From assembly GCA_021791615.1 (NCBI GenBank), contig JAJYWG010000314.1, positions 28,831 to 92,830 on the forward strand: a stretch of DNA of 64,000 bases, in the 5' to 3' direction. Under the pieces are notes generated by a model, which was not told the DNA's origin, ran no database searches, and saw only the letters and a program-made list of their open reading frames with translations. This DNA comes from Actinomycetes bacterium. Its GTDB lineage: Bacteria > Actinomycetota > Acidimicrobiia > Acidimicrobiales > RAAP-2. A program made the position numbers and the translations under genes. This document shows positions 26,792 through 35,817 of this stretch, piece by piece. Within the stretch, counting starts at the first letter, position 1. Each line of letters begins with the position of its first letter.

Positions 26792-28378
26792 TTACGGACC
26801 AACTCCACGACTGGGAAGAAACAATTGCCACACGGCGAGCTCGTCTGCACGTGGCCCGTACTGTAGGCCGCCTGTTGGACCGAACACCATCGTGGCACGA
26901 CGCTGAGGATCCCAGGTGAGCCATGTGCCGATTCCCGGATGCGACGGATCGCCACTGCGAGCGAACGACGCCCACGCCCGCTGCATCGACGCGGAGAGCG
27001 CGGCGGCGTCGGATCCATTGCCGGCGAACAATGAGATTGCCGGATGACGGAGGCTGCCGAACACGAAGGGGATCTCGAGCGCGTGGCACGACCCGAGCTG
27101 ACCTGCGAATGCCGGAGTCTCCCAAGTGAACAGGTAGGTGTAGGTCTGCTGCTGGTGTGCGGAGTGAGCCGACGCCAGCTCCATCGAAGGCCGCCGGAAG
27201 ATGAAGTCGCTTCCCGCTGCTATCCAAAGAGACCGCGGTGTCGTTGGCTCGCCGCGCGCCATGCGAGCAGTTCGGTAGGCATCGACGACGACGCGCGAGT
27301 CAATCTCCCGATGTACTCGAGACAGCCAGCGCAGGAGACCATCCTCGTCCATGTTGGCCAGGCGCGTGTCGGCCAGCGAAAAGAACGTGAGCTCGTCACG
27401 GTTGGTGCCCGTCATGAGCGTCACACCCCTGGCTGCGCCGGCGGCGATTGCATCGATCGGCTCGATCGGCAGGAAGGCACCATCGACGACAGGAAGGAAT
27501 GGGAGCGGCAGCTCGCCCGGGGGAGGGAGTCGGTTCTGCAGCTCTTGGGTCGCAGCCACAAGCTCGCTCGGAGGAACGCTGTGCAACGCGGCGCGTGTGA
27601 CCTTCGAGTGACCCAAGATGGCCGCCAGCTCTTCGGCAGCATGTTTGGAGCGTTCAAGCGAATGGGTGTAAGGAGGGCCACTCTGGACGATGGCCCGTTG
27701 GAACAACCCCCGGCACATAGGCGACGCGAGAAGCACGGAGATGCTCATCGCACCGGCCGACTCGCCAAATACGGTGACGTTGCCGGGATCACCACCGAAA
27801 GCGGCGATGTTGTCCTGCACCCAGCGCAGTGCCGCTACCTGGTCCAGCAAACCCCAATTGCCCATGAGCGCAGAGGAGGAGCCGCTATCAGCCAAGGCAG
27901 GGTGGGTGAGGAAGCCGAGGGCCCCAAGCCGGTAATTGATGGTGACGACGACCACGTCGCAGTTCCGAGCGAGGTCCCCGCCTCGGTAGAGCAGACTGGC
28001 TCCGGTCCCGGCCGTGAACCCTCCCCCATGGACCCACACCATGACCGGGCGTCCTCCCCGCTTTCCGCGTTGTGTCGGTGAGGTCGTGGCAAATGTGAGG
28101 GGGTCGGGCGCCCACACGTTCAAGGTCAGGCAGTCTTCGTCCTGATCCAGCGGGTCGCCGGGAATGGCCACCCCCGGCGTCGGGGGGGGTTGCGGGGCGA
28201 TCTTGCCAAACTCTGCTGCCTCTCGGACGCCGGACCATGGCACCGCCGGCTCAGGGGGACGCCAGCGCAGAGGACCCACAGGCGGCCGGGCGTACGGGAT
28301 CCCCGAGAAGGACCACACACCCCCTCGATCCTGGCCACGAAGACGCCCGGTGGCGACTTCCACGACTCGGTCGGCCAC
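26792..28378 (-). CDS. Type-B carboxylesterase (para-nitrobenzyl esterase-like)
   Basis: A 528-residue alpha/beta hydrolase. Motifs: EDCLTLNVWAP (about 81-91, carboxylesterase B signature 2), oxyanion-hole HGGG (117-120), nucleophile elbow GESAG with Ser207, and a late SCHALEIPFVF that supplies the catalytic His. No signal peptide is seen, so it is probably cytosolic. The GTG start at 28378 faces the NlpC/P60 gene across 87 bp. It would hydrolyse carboxylic esters; the natural substrate is unknown. About 210 bp without features separate its end from the tRNA. Confidence 0.92.
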   Translation of the reverse strand: MADRVVEVATGRLRGQDRGGVWSFSGIPYARPPVGPLRWRPPEPAVPWSGVREAAEFGKIAPQPPPTPGVAIPGDPLDQDEDCLTLNVWAPDPLTFATTSPTQRGKRGGRPVMVWVHGGGFTAGTGASLLYRGGDLARNCDVVVVTINYRLGALGFLTHPALADSGSSSALMGNWGLLDQVAALRWVQDNIAAFGGDPGNVTVFGESAGAMSISVLLASPMCRGLFQRAIVQSGPPYTHSLERSKHAAEELAAILGHSKVTRAALHSVPPSELVAATQELQNRLPPPGELPLPFLPVVDGAFLPIEPIDAIAAGAARGVTLMTGTNRDELTFFSLADTRLANMDEDGLLRWLSRVHREIDSRVVVDAYRTARMARGEPTTPRSLWIAAGSDFIFRRPSMELASAHSAHQQQTYTYLFTWETPAFAGQLGSCHALEIPFVFGSLRHPAISLFAGNGSDAAALSASMQRAWASFARSGDPSHPGIGTWLTWDPQRRATMVFGPTGGLQYGPRADELAVWQLFLPSRGVGP

Positions 28379-28465
28379 ACACGCACCCTACAGGGAGGGA
28401 ATGTCACAAGAGAACACCTCACCCCCCTGTGGAGGGCCTTGGCAGTTGTGGACAATGAGGTTAGT

Positions 28466-29860
28466 GTGAGAATTGTGGCTTGTGTGACTGATGAGGCTTG
28501 GCGGCCAGGACGGCCTGGGCACGGTCTCATCCGGATGGCCTTCGCCGGTGCCTTGACGATGGGGCTCACCCTCTTCGTTGCACCAACCTCGGTCGCAGCC
28601 GGTGTCGGGGTGGTGAGGGCCGGCACGAACCCACCGCCACGCATGCTTCTCGCCGCCACATCGGGGTCCAGCGCCACATCGGGGTCCAGCGCCACATCGT
28701 CGGCAGGACCCGCCACATCCCAGGTAGCCGCGACCCAGCAGCAGGTGGCAGCGCTCGAAGCGACGATCGCGTCCCAGCAGGAGCGGGCAGCGGCGTTGAG
28801 CCAGCAGTACGACTCGGCCGAGCAGCAAATTCGGTCGATCCAAGCCAGCCTCGCAAACACGCAGTCGCAGCTTCAGTCGACGCGGCACGCGATTTCCATC
28901 GACCGGGCCCGCTTGGCCAAGGATGCCGTTCACGCGTACATGTATGGCGACGTCGGCACTCAGATCTCTGCACTGTTCTCGACTTCGGTGAACAGCATGG
29001 ACGATCGTGCCGAGTACGAGGACACGGTCGTTGGCGACCTCTCGGGCGATGCCGCAGCACTGACGAATGCCCAGGACCAGTTGGACTCCGAATTGGGGCA
29101 CCAGAAAGCCGAAGAGGTCGATGCCGTGCAGGCCGCCGACCAGGCGACTCAGCTTGAACAGGAAAACGCCTCGGCGACGGCCCAAACCGAGGCCACGCTC
29201 CATCAGGTAAAGGGCACGCTGGCCCAACAGGTGGCGGCAGCAGCCGAAGCAAGGGCTCGCCAGGAGGCCGCAGCGGCAGCGGCAGCTCGTTCGGCGGCAG
29301 CGGCCCAAGCGGCCGCGGCCCAAGCGGCCGCTGCGGTGAATGTCGCCGGTGCAGTCGGTGGTGCGGGATCAGGGGCGGCGGCCATCACGGCCGCAAACCA
29401 GGGTGGCGCCGCTCCAGGCCATGCCTCGGGCGGCCCGACATCTTCGACGCCTCCTACCGTCGCACCCAGTGGTGGCTCGAGCGGTGTCGGGACACTCGCT
29501 GTGAGGGCTGCGGTGTCGCAGCTCGGTGTGCCCTACGTATGGGGAGGTGAGACCCCCGGAGTCGGGTTCGACTGCTCGGGGCTGACCCAGTGGGCATGGG
29601 CTCAGGCCGGGGTCACGATCCCGCGTACAGCGGCGAGCCAGTATGCGGCGGTGCCCCGAGTCCCCCTTGACGCGCTGGAGCCGGGCGACTTGCTCTTCTA
29701 CTTCAACTTGGACGGGGACGGCATCGTGGACCATGTCGTGATGTACGTCGGCTCGGGACCGTACGGAGCTCAGACGATCATCCAAGCACCCGAGACGGGG
29801 GAGACCGTGTCCTACGCGCCGCTGTACACGTTTGGGCTGATCGGGGCCGGCCAGCCGTAG
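28466..29860 (+). CDS. Secreted NlpC/P60 peptidoglycan endopeptidase with coiled-coil N-domain
   Basis: A 464-residue RipA-like wall hydrolase. I chose the GTG at 28466 because GAGG lies 5 nt upstream; the signal peptide (about residues 20-50) follows. Then come SGSSAT repeats, a long coiled coil (about 85-240, with AATQQQVAALEATIASQQERA-type heptads), an Ala-rich linker of about 40 residues and the catalytic domain. The latter has YVWGGETPGVGFDCSG with Cys370, and DHVVMYVG with His423. Such enzymes cleave stem peptides during division, with the coiled coil holding the site inactive until a partner binds. The gene is divergent from the esterase and appears monocistronic. Confidence 0.93.
   Translation: MRIVACVTDEAWRPGRPGHGLIRMAFAGALTMGLTLFVAPTSVAAGVGVVRAGTNPPPRMLLAATSGSSATSGSSATSSAGPATSQVAATQQQVAALEATIASQQERAAALSQQYDSAEQQIRSIQASLANTQSQLQSTRHAISIDRARLAKDAVHAYMYGDVGTQISALFSTSVNSMDDRAEYEDTVVGDLSGDAAALTNAQDQLDSELGHQKAEEVDAVQAADQATQLEQENASATAQTEATLHQVKGTLAQQVAAAAEARARQEAAAAAAARSAAAAQAAAAQAAAAVNVAGAVGGAGSGAAAITAANQGGAAPGHASGGPTSSTPPTVAPSGGSSGVGTLAVRAAVSQLGVPYVWGGETPGVGFDCSGLTQWAWAQAGVTIPRTAASQYAAVPRVPLDALEPGDLLFYFNLDGDGIVDHVVMYVGSGPYGAQTIIQAPETGETVSYAPLYTFGLIGAGQP
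28655..28699. repeat. 18-bp in-frame tandem repeat (2 copies plus partial), SGSSAT
   Basis: The unit gccacatcggggtccagc occurs twice perfectly and then as a 9-bp partial copy. It encodes SGSSAT in the segment right after the signal peptide of the NlpC/P60 protein. Confidence 0.85.
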
Positions 29861-29977
29861 GCATCCGAGCAATGCTCGATCGCAGCAGCCTCCAAGTCAC
29901 GGCAGTGTCCCGGTCAGGGCGCTCCCGCACTGCCTTCACCCTGCGACGGCCCCCCCATCGCACGGTACGATGGGCCT

Positions 29978-31012
29978 GTGGCAGCTTCTCCGACGAACCT
30001 TTCGACCAAAGTCTCGAAGGTGTCGGCGAAACCCGCGACGAGGACCTCGGCGAAGCTCGGGGCACCGAGCAAGCCGCTGACTAGGTCCAAGAGCGAGTCC
30101 GACTCCGAGACCAGGGCCAAGGCCAAAGCCCGGACCAGTTCCCAGACAGCAGCCCGCTCCACCCCGGCGTCGACCGATATCGTCCCGATCCGACCGCCCG
30201 GCACGGTCCACGGGCACCTCGTCGACCCGCGGCTCTCCGACGTCGACGAGTGGGGACGCTCCGAGCACATGAGGGCGCTCCTCCGTCAGGTCTACGAGCC
30301 CGTGTACTCCCGATGGTTCCGGGTGGAGTGGGAGGGTATGGATCGGATCCCCGCACACGGTGGAGCGTTGCTCGTCGCCAACCATTCCGGGGCAATCCCT
30401 TCGGACGCGCCGGTGATCATGCACGGCATCGAGAGAGACATGGGACGCCCTGTCTACGGCCTGGCCGACTACTTTTTCCGCACCGTACCGGTCGTCGGGA
30501 CGTTGTGGAGTCGGGCTGGGGGTGTGTCGGCCAACCCCGACAACGCCTATCGCCTCCTCCACGACCAGCAACAGCTTGCTCTGGTGTTCCCTGAGGGCAC
30601 GAAAGGGCCGTCGAAGAGCTACACCGACCGCTACCGGCTCAGGAGGTTTGGGCGAGGCGGGTTCGTCGAGATCGCGATGCGTGCCGGCGTCCCGATCGTT
30701 CCCCTCGCCGTGGTCGGATCCGAAGAGACCATGCCGGTGGTCTTCCGCCTCCCGGGATTGGCCAAGCTACTCGGGGTTCCGTACTTCCCCGTGACGGCGA
30801 ACGTGCTCCTCCTCGGGCCGCTCGGGGTCGTCGTGCCGTTCCCGGCGAAGTTCCGCGTCCGAGTACTGAACCCCATCACCTTCGACGTGCCACCCGACCT
30901 GGAGCGATACTCCAAGAGCCGGGTGATGGACGAAGTCGAGCGCATCCAGTCCCTCATTCAAGAGGCCCTGTTCGACATGCTGAAGACGCGCCAGAGTGTC
31001 TGGTTCGGCTGA
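29978..31012 (+). CDS. Lysophospholipid acyltransferase family protein (PlsC-like)
   Basis: A 344-residue protein starting at GTG 29978. The first 65 residues are Ser/Thr/Lys-rich and probably disordered. The acyltransferase core has VANHSGAIPSD, the NHSG-type variant of the HxxxxD catalytic block seen in the diacylglycerol/monoacylglycerol acyltransferase-like group. It also has FPEGTKG (third block, glycerol-phosphate binding) and VPIVPLAVVGSEE. It probably transfers an acyl chain to a lipid hydroxyl at the membrane. It is 18 nt upstream of an epimerase-like gene. I recall the same acyltransferase-epimerase pairing in mycobacteria (Rv0502 and Rv0501), which supports a shared function. Confidence 0.87.
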   Translation: MAASPTNLSTKVSKVSAKPATRTSAKLGAPSKPLTRSKSESDSETRAKAKARTSSQTAARSTPASTDIVPIRPPGTVHGHLVDPRLSDVDEWGRSEHMRALLRQVYEPVYSRWFRVEWEGMDRIPAHGGALLVANHSGAIPSDAPVIMHGIERDMGRPVYGLADYFFRTVPVVGTLWSRAGGVSANPDNAYRLLHDQQQLALVFPEGTKGPSKSYTDRYRLRRFGRGGFVEIAMRAGVPIVPLAVVGSEETMPVVFRLPGLAKLLGVPYFPVTANVLLLGPLGVVVPFPAKFRVRVLNPITFDVPPDLERYSKSRVMDEVERIQSLIQEALFDMLKTRQSVWFG

Positions 31013-31030
31013 GGCCGGCGGCCGCTAGCC

Positions 31031-32125
31031 GTGGGACGTCGAGTCCTGGTCACCGGAGCCAACACCTTCTGGGGCGGCCGCATGATCCAAGCCCTCGAAG
31101 CCGATCCCGACGTCGAGGTGATCCTGGGGATGGGGACCAAGAGCCCGACGGTGCGTCTCGAGCGAGCCGAGTTCGTCCGCGCCGACGAGACGTACTCCAT
31201 CTTGAACCGCATCGTGCGTGCCACCCAGGTCGACACCATCATCCACACGTTCCTGGTCGTCGACTCGACCTTGGTGCGGCCGCGCACCCTCCACGAGATC
31301 AACGTGATCGGCACGATGAACCTGCTCGCGGCGGCCGGGTCGGCCGACTCGCCAGTGCGGCACGTGGTCGTCAAATCCTCTACCCTCGTCTACGGATCCT
31401 CCGAGAAAGACCCGAGCACCTTCTCCGAGGAGACGCCCCGATCTTCGCCGCCGAGCACGCGCGTCGAGCGCTCGCTCCTCGAAGCCGAGTCCCTGGTGAG
31501 AGACTTTGCCGAGGACAACCCGTCGACCATGGTGACGGTCTTGCGCTTTGCGAACGTTCTCGGCAGCGACATCGTCACCTCCATCAGCAAGAACCTCTCA
31601 CGCCCGCTTTGCCCGTCGATCTTGGGGTTCGACCCCCTGGTCCAGTTCGTCGAAGAGGACGACGTGGTGAGAGCCCTCGAGTTCGTCACCCGAGAACAGG
31701 TGACGGGCCTGTACAACGTGGCCGGCTCCGGTCGGCTCCCTTGGAGCGAGGTCGCGTCGCTCTGTGGCACCCGGCTCCTGCCGCTTCCCCCGGTGAAGCC
31801 AGCGTACGCCATCATGCCGCTCGTACGCCTGGGTTTCTTCGACTTTCCCCCTGAGCTCGAGTCGCTTCTCCGCTACGGACGCGGAGTCGACACCAGGCGG
31901 CTGGTCGATGCCGGGTTCGAGTATGGCTACACGAGCGCTGGAGCAGTGCAGAGCTTCATCCAGTCGCTCCGGCTCCAACGCAGTACCGGTCGCCCGCCGG
32001 CTTCGTACACCTACGAGCCCGACGTCGAGCAATTCTTTCGCCACTCACCGGCGGTGGTCGCAAGGAGTGGGGCATCGCCGAGGACGTCGAGACCCACTGT
32101 GCGCCCCGGCCCGCAGAGGTCCTGA
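31031..32125 (+). CDS. NAD-dependent epimerase/SDR-type protein paired with acyltransferase
   Basis: A 364-residue extended SDR starting at GTG 31031. RVLVTGANTFWGGRMIQALE is the NAD site, though the canonical GxxGxxG is modified (GANTFWG). VVKSSTLVYGS and an 'NVLGSDIVTSI'-type segment follow. The usual YxxxK is not obvious: TRVERSLLEAES occupies that place, so catalysis may differ from GalE or be lost. The C-terminal region includes YNVAGSGRLPWSEV. It resembles the mycobacterial GalE2/Rv0501-type proteins beside an acyltransferase; the role is unknown despite the 'galE' name there. It ends convergent with the GNAT gene over a hairpin. Confidence 0.8.
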   Translation: MGRRVLVTGANTFWGGRMIQALEADPDVEVILGMGTKSPTVRLERAEFVRADETYSILNRIVRATQVDTIIHTFLVVDSTLVRPRTLHEINVIGTMNLLAAAGSADSPVRHVVVKSSTLVYGSSEKDPSTFSEETPRSSPPSTRVERSLLEAESLVRDFAEDNPSTMVTVLRFANVLGSDIVTSISKNLSRPLCPSILGFDPLVQFVEEDDVVRALEFVTREQVTGLYNVAGSGRLPWSEVASLCGTRLLPLPPVKPAYAIMPLVRLGFFDFPPELESLLRYGRGVDTRRLVDAGFEYGYTSAGAVQSFIQSLRLQRSTGRPPASYTYEPDVEQFFRHSPAVVARSGASPRTSRPTVRPGPQRS

Positions 32126-32130
32126 GCGCA

Positions 32131-32160
32131 GCCGGGATCCTCGAGCCGGGATCCTCGAGC
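32131..32160. repeat. 15-bp direct repeat (2 copies) in terminator region
   Basis: The unit gccgggatcctcgag occurs twice in tandem. The second copy contributes to the adjacent hairpin between the convergent genes. Confidence 0.85.
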
Positions 32161-32167
32161 CCGGCTC
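32143..32167. terminator. Bidirectional hairpin terminator between convergent genes
   Basis: An 8-bp GC-rich stem (GAGCCGGG with CCCGGCTC) and a 9-nt loop. It lies 17 nt past the plus-strand epimerase stop and overlaps the stop codon of the minus-strand acetyltransferase. Confidence 0.6.
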
Positions 32168-32786
32168 ACACTCTCCCGAGCCAGGTCCAGAGCAGATCCT
32201 GACGGCGGACCGCCCACTCCTCGGCGGTGATGGCGAAGCGGGCGTGGTCCTCCCAGCGCCCGTTGATCTCCAAGAAGCGCTCGGCGACACCCTCCATTCG
32301 AAGGCCGAGCTTCTCGACCACGCGCAGGCTGGCACGGTTGCGAGGGATGATCGAGATCTCGACTCGGTGCAAGGACACCGCCTCGAACGCGAAGTGGAGC
32401 ACCATCACCACGGCCTCCGGCACGAGGCCCAGCCCCGCCACATCGCGGTCGATCCAGTACCCCACATAACCGCTCTGGAACGGTCCTCGCTGGATGGACG
32501 AAAGAGTCACTTCGCCGACGAACCTCTGCTGTGCGAAGATGCCGAAGCCGAACCCGGTGCCCATCTGGCGCTCTCGGTCCCGTATGGCGCATCGAGCCGC
32601 GAAGCTCCCGCGATCCTCGGCGACGGGCGGGGCGTCGTGAGGCCGCGGCTCCCACGGCACCAGCCAGTCCCGGCAGCGGGTACGGACCTCGATCCACGCG
32701 CCGTAGTCGTTCGGAGCGAGCGTCCGGAGCGCGACCCGCCGCCCGACCATCTCGAGCGGCGCCACTGCGGGGGAACGGGCCATCAT
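32166..32786 (-). CDS. GNAT family N-acetyltransferase (RimJ/RimL-like)
   Basis: A 206-residue acetyltransferase of the ribosomal-protein-alanine N-acetyltransferase group: RRVALRTLAPNDYGAWIEVR at the N-terminus, GFGIFAQQRFVGEVTLSSI, SGYVGYWIDRDVAGLGLVPEAV with a degenerate acetyl-CoA loop (VAGLGL), and HRVEISIIPRNRASLRVVEKLGLRMEG. It would use acetyl-CoA to modify an N-terminal or small-molecule amine. The ATG at 32786 is 4 nt after the aminotransferase stop with GAGGGG upstream, so the pair is translationally linked. Confidence 0.92.
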   Translation of the reverse strand: MMARSPAVAPLEMVGRRVALRTLAPNDYGAWIEVRTRCRDWLVPWEPRPHDAPPVAEDRGSFAARCAIRDRERQMGTGFGFGIFAQQRFVGEVTLSSIQRGPFQSGYVGYWIDRDVAGLGLVPEAVVMVLHFAFEAVSLHRVEISIIPRNRASLRVVEKLGLRMEGVAERFLEINGRWEDHARFAITAEEWAVRRQDLLWTWLGRV

Positions 32787-32790
32787 CGGG

Positions 32791-33888
32791 TCACCCCTCG
32801 AGCACCTCGGCGAGTGCCCCGAGGAGGGCAAGCACGTTCGCCGGTCTCGCGGTGTGCCCCATGCAGCCGATCCGCCAGACCTGACCGGCGAGCTGGCCGG
32901 CACCGGCCCCGATCTCGATGCTGTAGCGCTCGAGCAGTGCTCGCCGCACGCTTGCCTCGTCCATACTGTCGCCCGGCACTCGGGCAACCAATGCAGTGGT
33001 GAGCTGTGCCAGCCGGTCGGATGGTGCGACAAGCAGTCCGACGCCGAGCTCCTCCAACCCTGCCTGCAAAGCCCGGCCGCACGTCTCGTGCCGGTCGAAG
33101 ACGGCGTCGAGGCCCTCGGTGAGCATCGCCCCGAGGCCGGCGTGGAGGGCACGCACCATGGCGACGGGCGCCGTGTGGTGGTACACCCGGCCGGCACCTG
33201 ACTCGACATAGCGCGACAGGAGGTTGAGGTCCAGGTACCAGCTCGACGGACGCTCGACGAGACGCTCCCGAGCCCGGTCGGACACGGTGAACGGCGCCAG
33301 GCCAGGCGGCACGCCGAGGCACTTCTGCGTCGCGCTGTAGGCCACGTCCACTCCCCAGTCGTCGACGTGGACCGGCATGCCACCGAGCGAGGTCACGGTG
33401 TCGACGACCAGGAGCGCATCCCGCTTCCCTCGGCCGACCGCGGCCACCTCGTTGCGGACCCCCGTCGACGTCTCGGCGTGCACCAGGGCGATGATCCGCG
33501 GGTCGGGATGGGCCGAGACGAGGGCGTCAGGATCCAAGGGCTCGCCCCAGGGCGCGTCCACCCGAACCACCTGTGCGCCGGATCGCCCGGCCACGTCGCA
33601 CATGCGCTCCCCGAACAGCCCGTTGACCCCGATGACCACAGAGTCGCCGGGGCGGACGAAGTTGACGAACGCTGCCTCCATCCCGGCCGAACCGGTCCCG
33701 CTCAACGGGAACGTCAGCTCGTTGCCGGTCCCGAACACCTGCCGGAGCCGGGCGCAGGTCTCGTCGAGGATCTCCAGGAACACCGGGTCCAGATGTCCGA
33801 GCACGGGCAAGGAGAGTGCTGCGGTCACCTCCGGGTACGTATTCGAAGGACCTGGCCCCATCAGCAGGCGGTCGGGTTCGAGCACCAT
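32791..33888 (-). CDS. Class V aminotransferase (alanine-glyoxylate/serine-pyruvate type)
   Basis: A 365-residue PLP enzyme of fold type I. Elements: LLMGPGPSNTYPEV at the N-terminus, LPLSGTGSAGMEAA-like cofactor loop, VDTVTSLGGMPVHVDDW with the PLP-binding Asp, and SATQKCLGVPPG with Lys189 as the Schiff-base lysine. It probably transfers an amino group between alanine or serine and glyoxylate or pyruvate. The ATG at 33888 is used because longer versions would run into the divergent glycosyltransferase. It is followed within 4 nt by the GNAT gene. The 99-bp divergent gap must hold promoters for both directions, though I see no clear boxes. Confidence 0.93.
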   Translation of the reverse strand: MVLEPDRLLMGPGPSNTYPEVTAALSLPVLGHLDPVFLEILDETCARLRQVFGTGNELTFPLSGTGSAGMEAAFVNFVRPGDSVVIGVNGLFGERMCDVAGRSGAQVVRVDAPWGEPLDPDALVSAHPDPRIIALVHAETSTGVRNEVAAVGRGKRDALLVVDTVTSLGGMPVHVDDWGVDVAYSATQKCLGVPPGLAPFTVSDRARERLVERPSSWYLDLNLLSRYVESGAGRVYHHTAPVAMVRALHAGLGAMLTEGLDAVFDRHETCGRALQAGLEELGVGLLVAPSDRLAQLTTALVARVPGDSMDEASVRRALLERYSIEIGAGAGQLAGQVWRIGCMGHTARPANVLALLGALAEVLEG

Positions 33889-33987
33889 CCGCGCATCGTG
33901 GCAGGTATCGAGCGGCCGCGCCAGCAGAGCGCCTCCGGGGGCGCCCCGGGTGCCCGGGAGCCGTCCAAGGTGGAGTACATTCCGAGC

Positions 33988-35817
33988 GTGGAGCGGGTTC
34001 TGTTTGCCACCCGTGACATAGGTCCGCTGGCACCTGATGTGAGCCAGGACCTGGAGCGTTACCGAAAATGGCAAAGCGACCGCCAGAAAGCGCTCCTCTC
34101 AGCGTCCCGGACCGGGCGGGCGTCACCGGTCGCCGATGCCGATGTCGTGGTCGTCGTGAACCAGCCAGACCCCGAGCTGTTCGAGCGCTGCGTACGCTCG
34201 CTCGGCGCGCAGAGAATGCTGCCGAGGACGCTGTCGCTGGTGGTGGTCGGCCCCGTCGACACCGCGGTCGGCGCGATCCTCTCGAATGCCACCCGCACAT
34301 CCGGCGTGCACCGCATCGACCTCCCGGCGGCGACGAGCATCCCCGATGCCGTGCGAGCCGGGGTGGCTGCCGGTTCGTCAACTGCGTGGATCCACCTCGG
34401 AGCCCACGACCAGCTCACCGTCGACGCCGTCGAGCTGCTCTCGGCCGCGCTGCAGTCCGGCGGCGCTCCAGAGCCGGGCGCCCCTCCGTCCGACGGATGC
34501 CCGCCTGCCGGCCCGGGGCCAGGAGCGGCCGACGTGGCGTACGCAGACGAGGACAGGACCACTGCGACCGGCATGCTCCAGGATCCCGTGCTGAAGCCCG
34601 ACTGGTCGCCGGAGCTCCTCGTCTCGATCCCCTACCTCGGCCGCCCGGTACTCTGGCGTCGGAGCACGGTCGACGCGGCCGGTGGCATCCGCGCATTGCC
34701 CGACGGCGACTGGGAGCACGATCTCATGCTGCGAGTCGCCGAGAAGACCGACCGCGTCGCCCACGTGAGCGAGGTCCTCTGCCATCGGCCGACCGGCGAA
34801 CCGAGCATCTGGACCCCCGTCGCGAGCGTTGCAACCCCCGATGACCCCGCCTCGGTACCCGGTGGCCGCGCCGTCGTCGAGGCACTCGCGCGACGGCACG
34901 AACGGGGTGACGTGAGCCCCGGCCCGCTCCGTGGCTCGTGGCGAGTCCGCCGCCACGTCAACGATGCGTCAGTCGACATCGTGATCCCATTCCGCGACGC
35001 TCCTGCGTACTTGCGGGCTTGCACCGACTCGCTCGATGCCACCACCAGAGGGGTCGAGCCACACCTGCTTCTGGTCGACAACGGATCGGTGGAGCCGGAG
35101 ACCCATACCCTCCTCGATCGTCTCGGTCGCCGACCCGACGTCACGATCGTCCACGATCCTCGCCCGTTCAACTGGTCGTCTCTCAACAACACCGCCGCCG
35201 CCCGAGGCCGGGGCGACATCCTCGTCTTCATGAACAACGACATCGTGGCCCTCCGCCCGGGGTGGCTCGAGGCCATGGTGGCCCACGCCACGCGCGCCGG
35301 GGTCGGAGCGGTGGGCGCACGTCTCGTGTACCCGACCGGCCGGGTGCAGCACGCCGGGGTGATCCTCGGGATGGGGGGGGCTGCCGGGCACGTCCTCGCC
35401 GGGTTGGACGGCGATCGTCCTGGCTACCTCGGCATGGCCGTGCTCACCCGCGACTGCTCGGCGGTGACCGGCGCCTGCCTTGCAACTGCGCGAAGCGTAT
35501 TCGAAGAGCTGGGTGGTTTCGACGAGAGCCTCGGCGAGGAATTGAACGACATCGACTACTGCCTGCGGGCGGCGCAGACGGGCCGACGGACTATCTACGA
35601 GCCGATGGCCGAACTGGTGCACCATGAGTCGCCGACCCGCGGGACGTCGGGGAACGCGAAGGAGATCTCCCGGTTCATCGACCGATGGGAAGACGTGATC
35701 TTGGCCGGTGACCATCACCTGAATTGCCACCTCACCCGGATATACTCGTCGTGCGCGCTCGGCGTGTCGGACGAGGTGGGGTGGTGGAAGAATTGGCGCA
35801 CGAACCTCGGGAGCTGA
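33988..35817 (+). CDS. Two-domain GT2 family glycosyltransferase (rhamnosyltransferase-like)
   Basis: A 609-residue protein. The N-terminal third (DADVVVVVNQPDPELFERCVRSL) is a degenerate GT2-like domain. The second GT2 domain starts DASVDIVIPFRDAPAYLRAC and contains FNWSSLNNTAAARGRGDILV, the donor-metal region FMNNDIVALRPGWLE, and GFDESLGEELNDIDYCLRA. This two-part layout is common in O-antigen and cell-surface glycan loci. The GTG at 33988 is the most upstream start compatible with the divergent aminotransferase and protein similarity; the Shine-Dalgarno is weak. The next gene starts inside its last codons. The sugar donor is unknown. Confidence 0.85.
   Translation: MERVLFATRDIGPLAPDVSQDLERYRKWQSDRQKALLSASRTGRASPVADADVVVVVNQPDPELFERCVRSLGAQRMLPRTLSLVVVGPVDTAVGAILSNATRTSGVHRIDLPAATSIPDAVRAGVAAGSSTAWIHLGAHDQLTVDAVELLSAALQSGGAPEPGAPPSDGCPPAGPGPGAADVAYADEDRTTATGMLQDPVLKPDWSPELLVSIPYLGRPVLWRRSTVDAAGGIRALPDGDWEHDLMLRVAEKTDRVAHVSEVLCHRPTGEPSIWTPVASVATPDDPASVPGGRAVVEALARRHERGDVSPGPLRGSWRVRRHVNDASVDIVIPFRDAPAYLRACTDSLDATTRGVEPHLLLVDNGSVEPETHTLLDRLGRRPDVTIVHDPRPFNWSSLNNTAAARGRGDILVFMNNDIVALRPGWLEAMVAHATRAGVGAVGARLVYPTGRVQHAGVILGMGGAAGHVLAGLDGDRPGYLGMAVLTRDCSAVTGACLATARSVFEELGGFDESLGEELNDIDYCLRAAQTGRRTIYEPMAELVHHESPTRGTSGNAKEISRFIDRWEDVILAGDHHLNCHLTRIYSSCALGVSDEVGWWKNWRTNLGS

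Noticed and set aside
29868..29880. Short palindrome (cgagcaatgctcg) after the NlpC/P60 gene
   Set aside because: The stem is only 5 bp with a 2-3 nt loop and no T tract; too weak to call a terminator.
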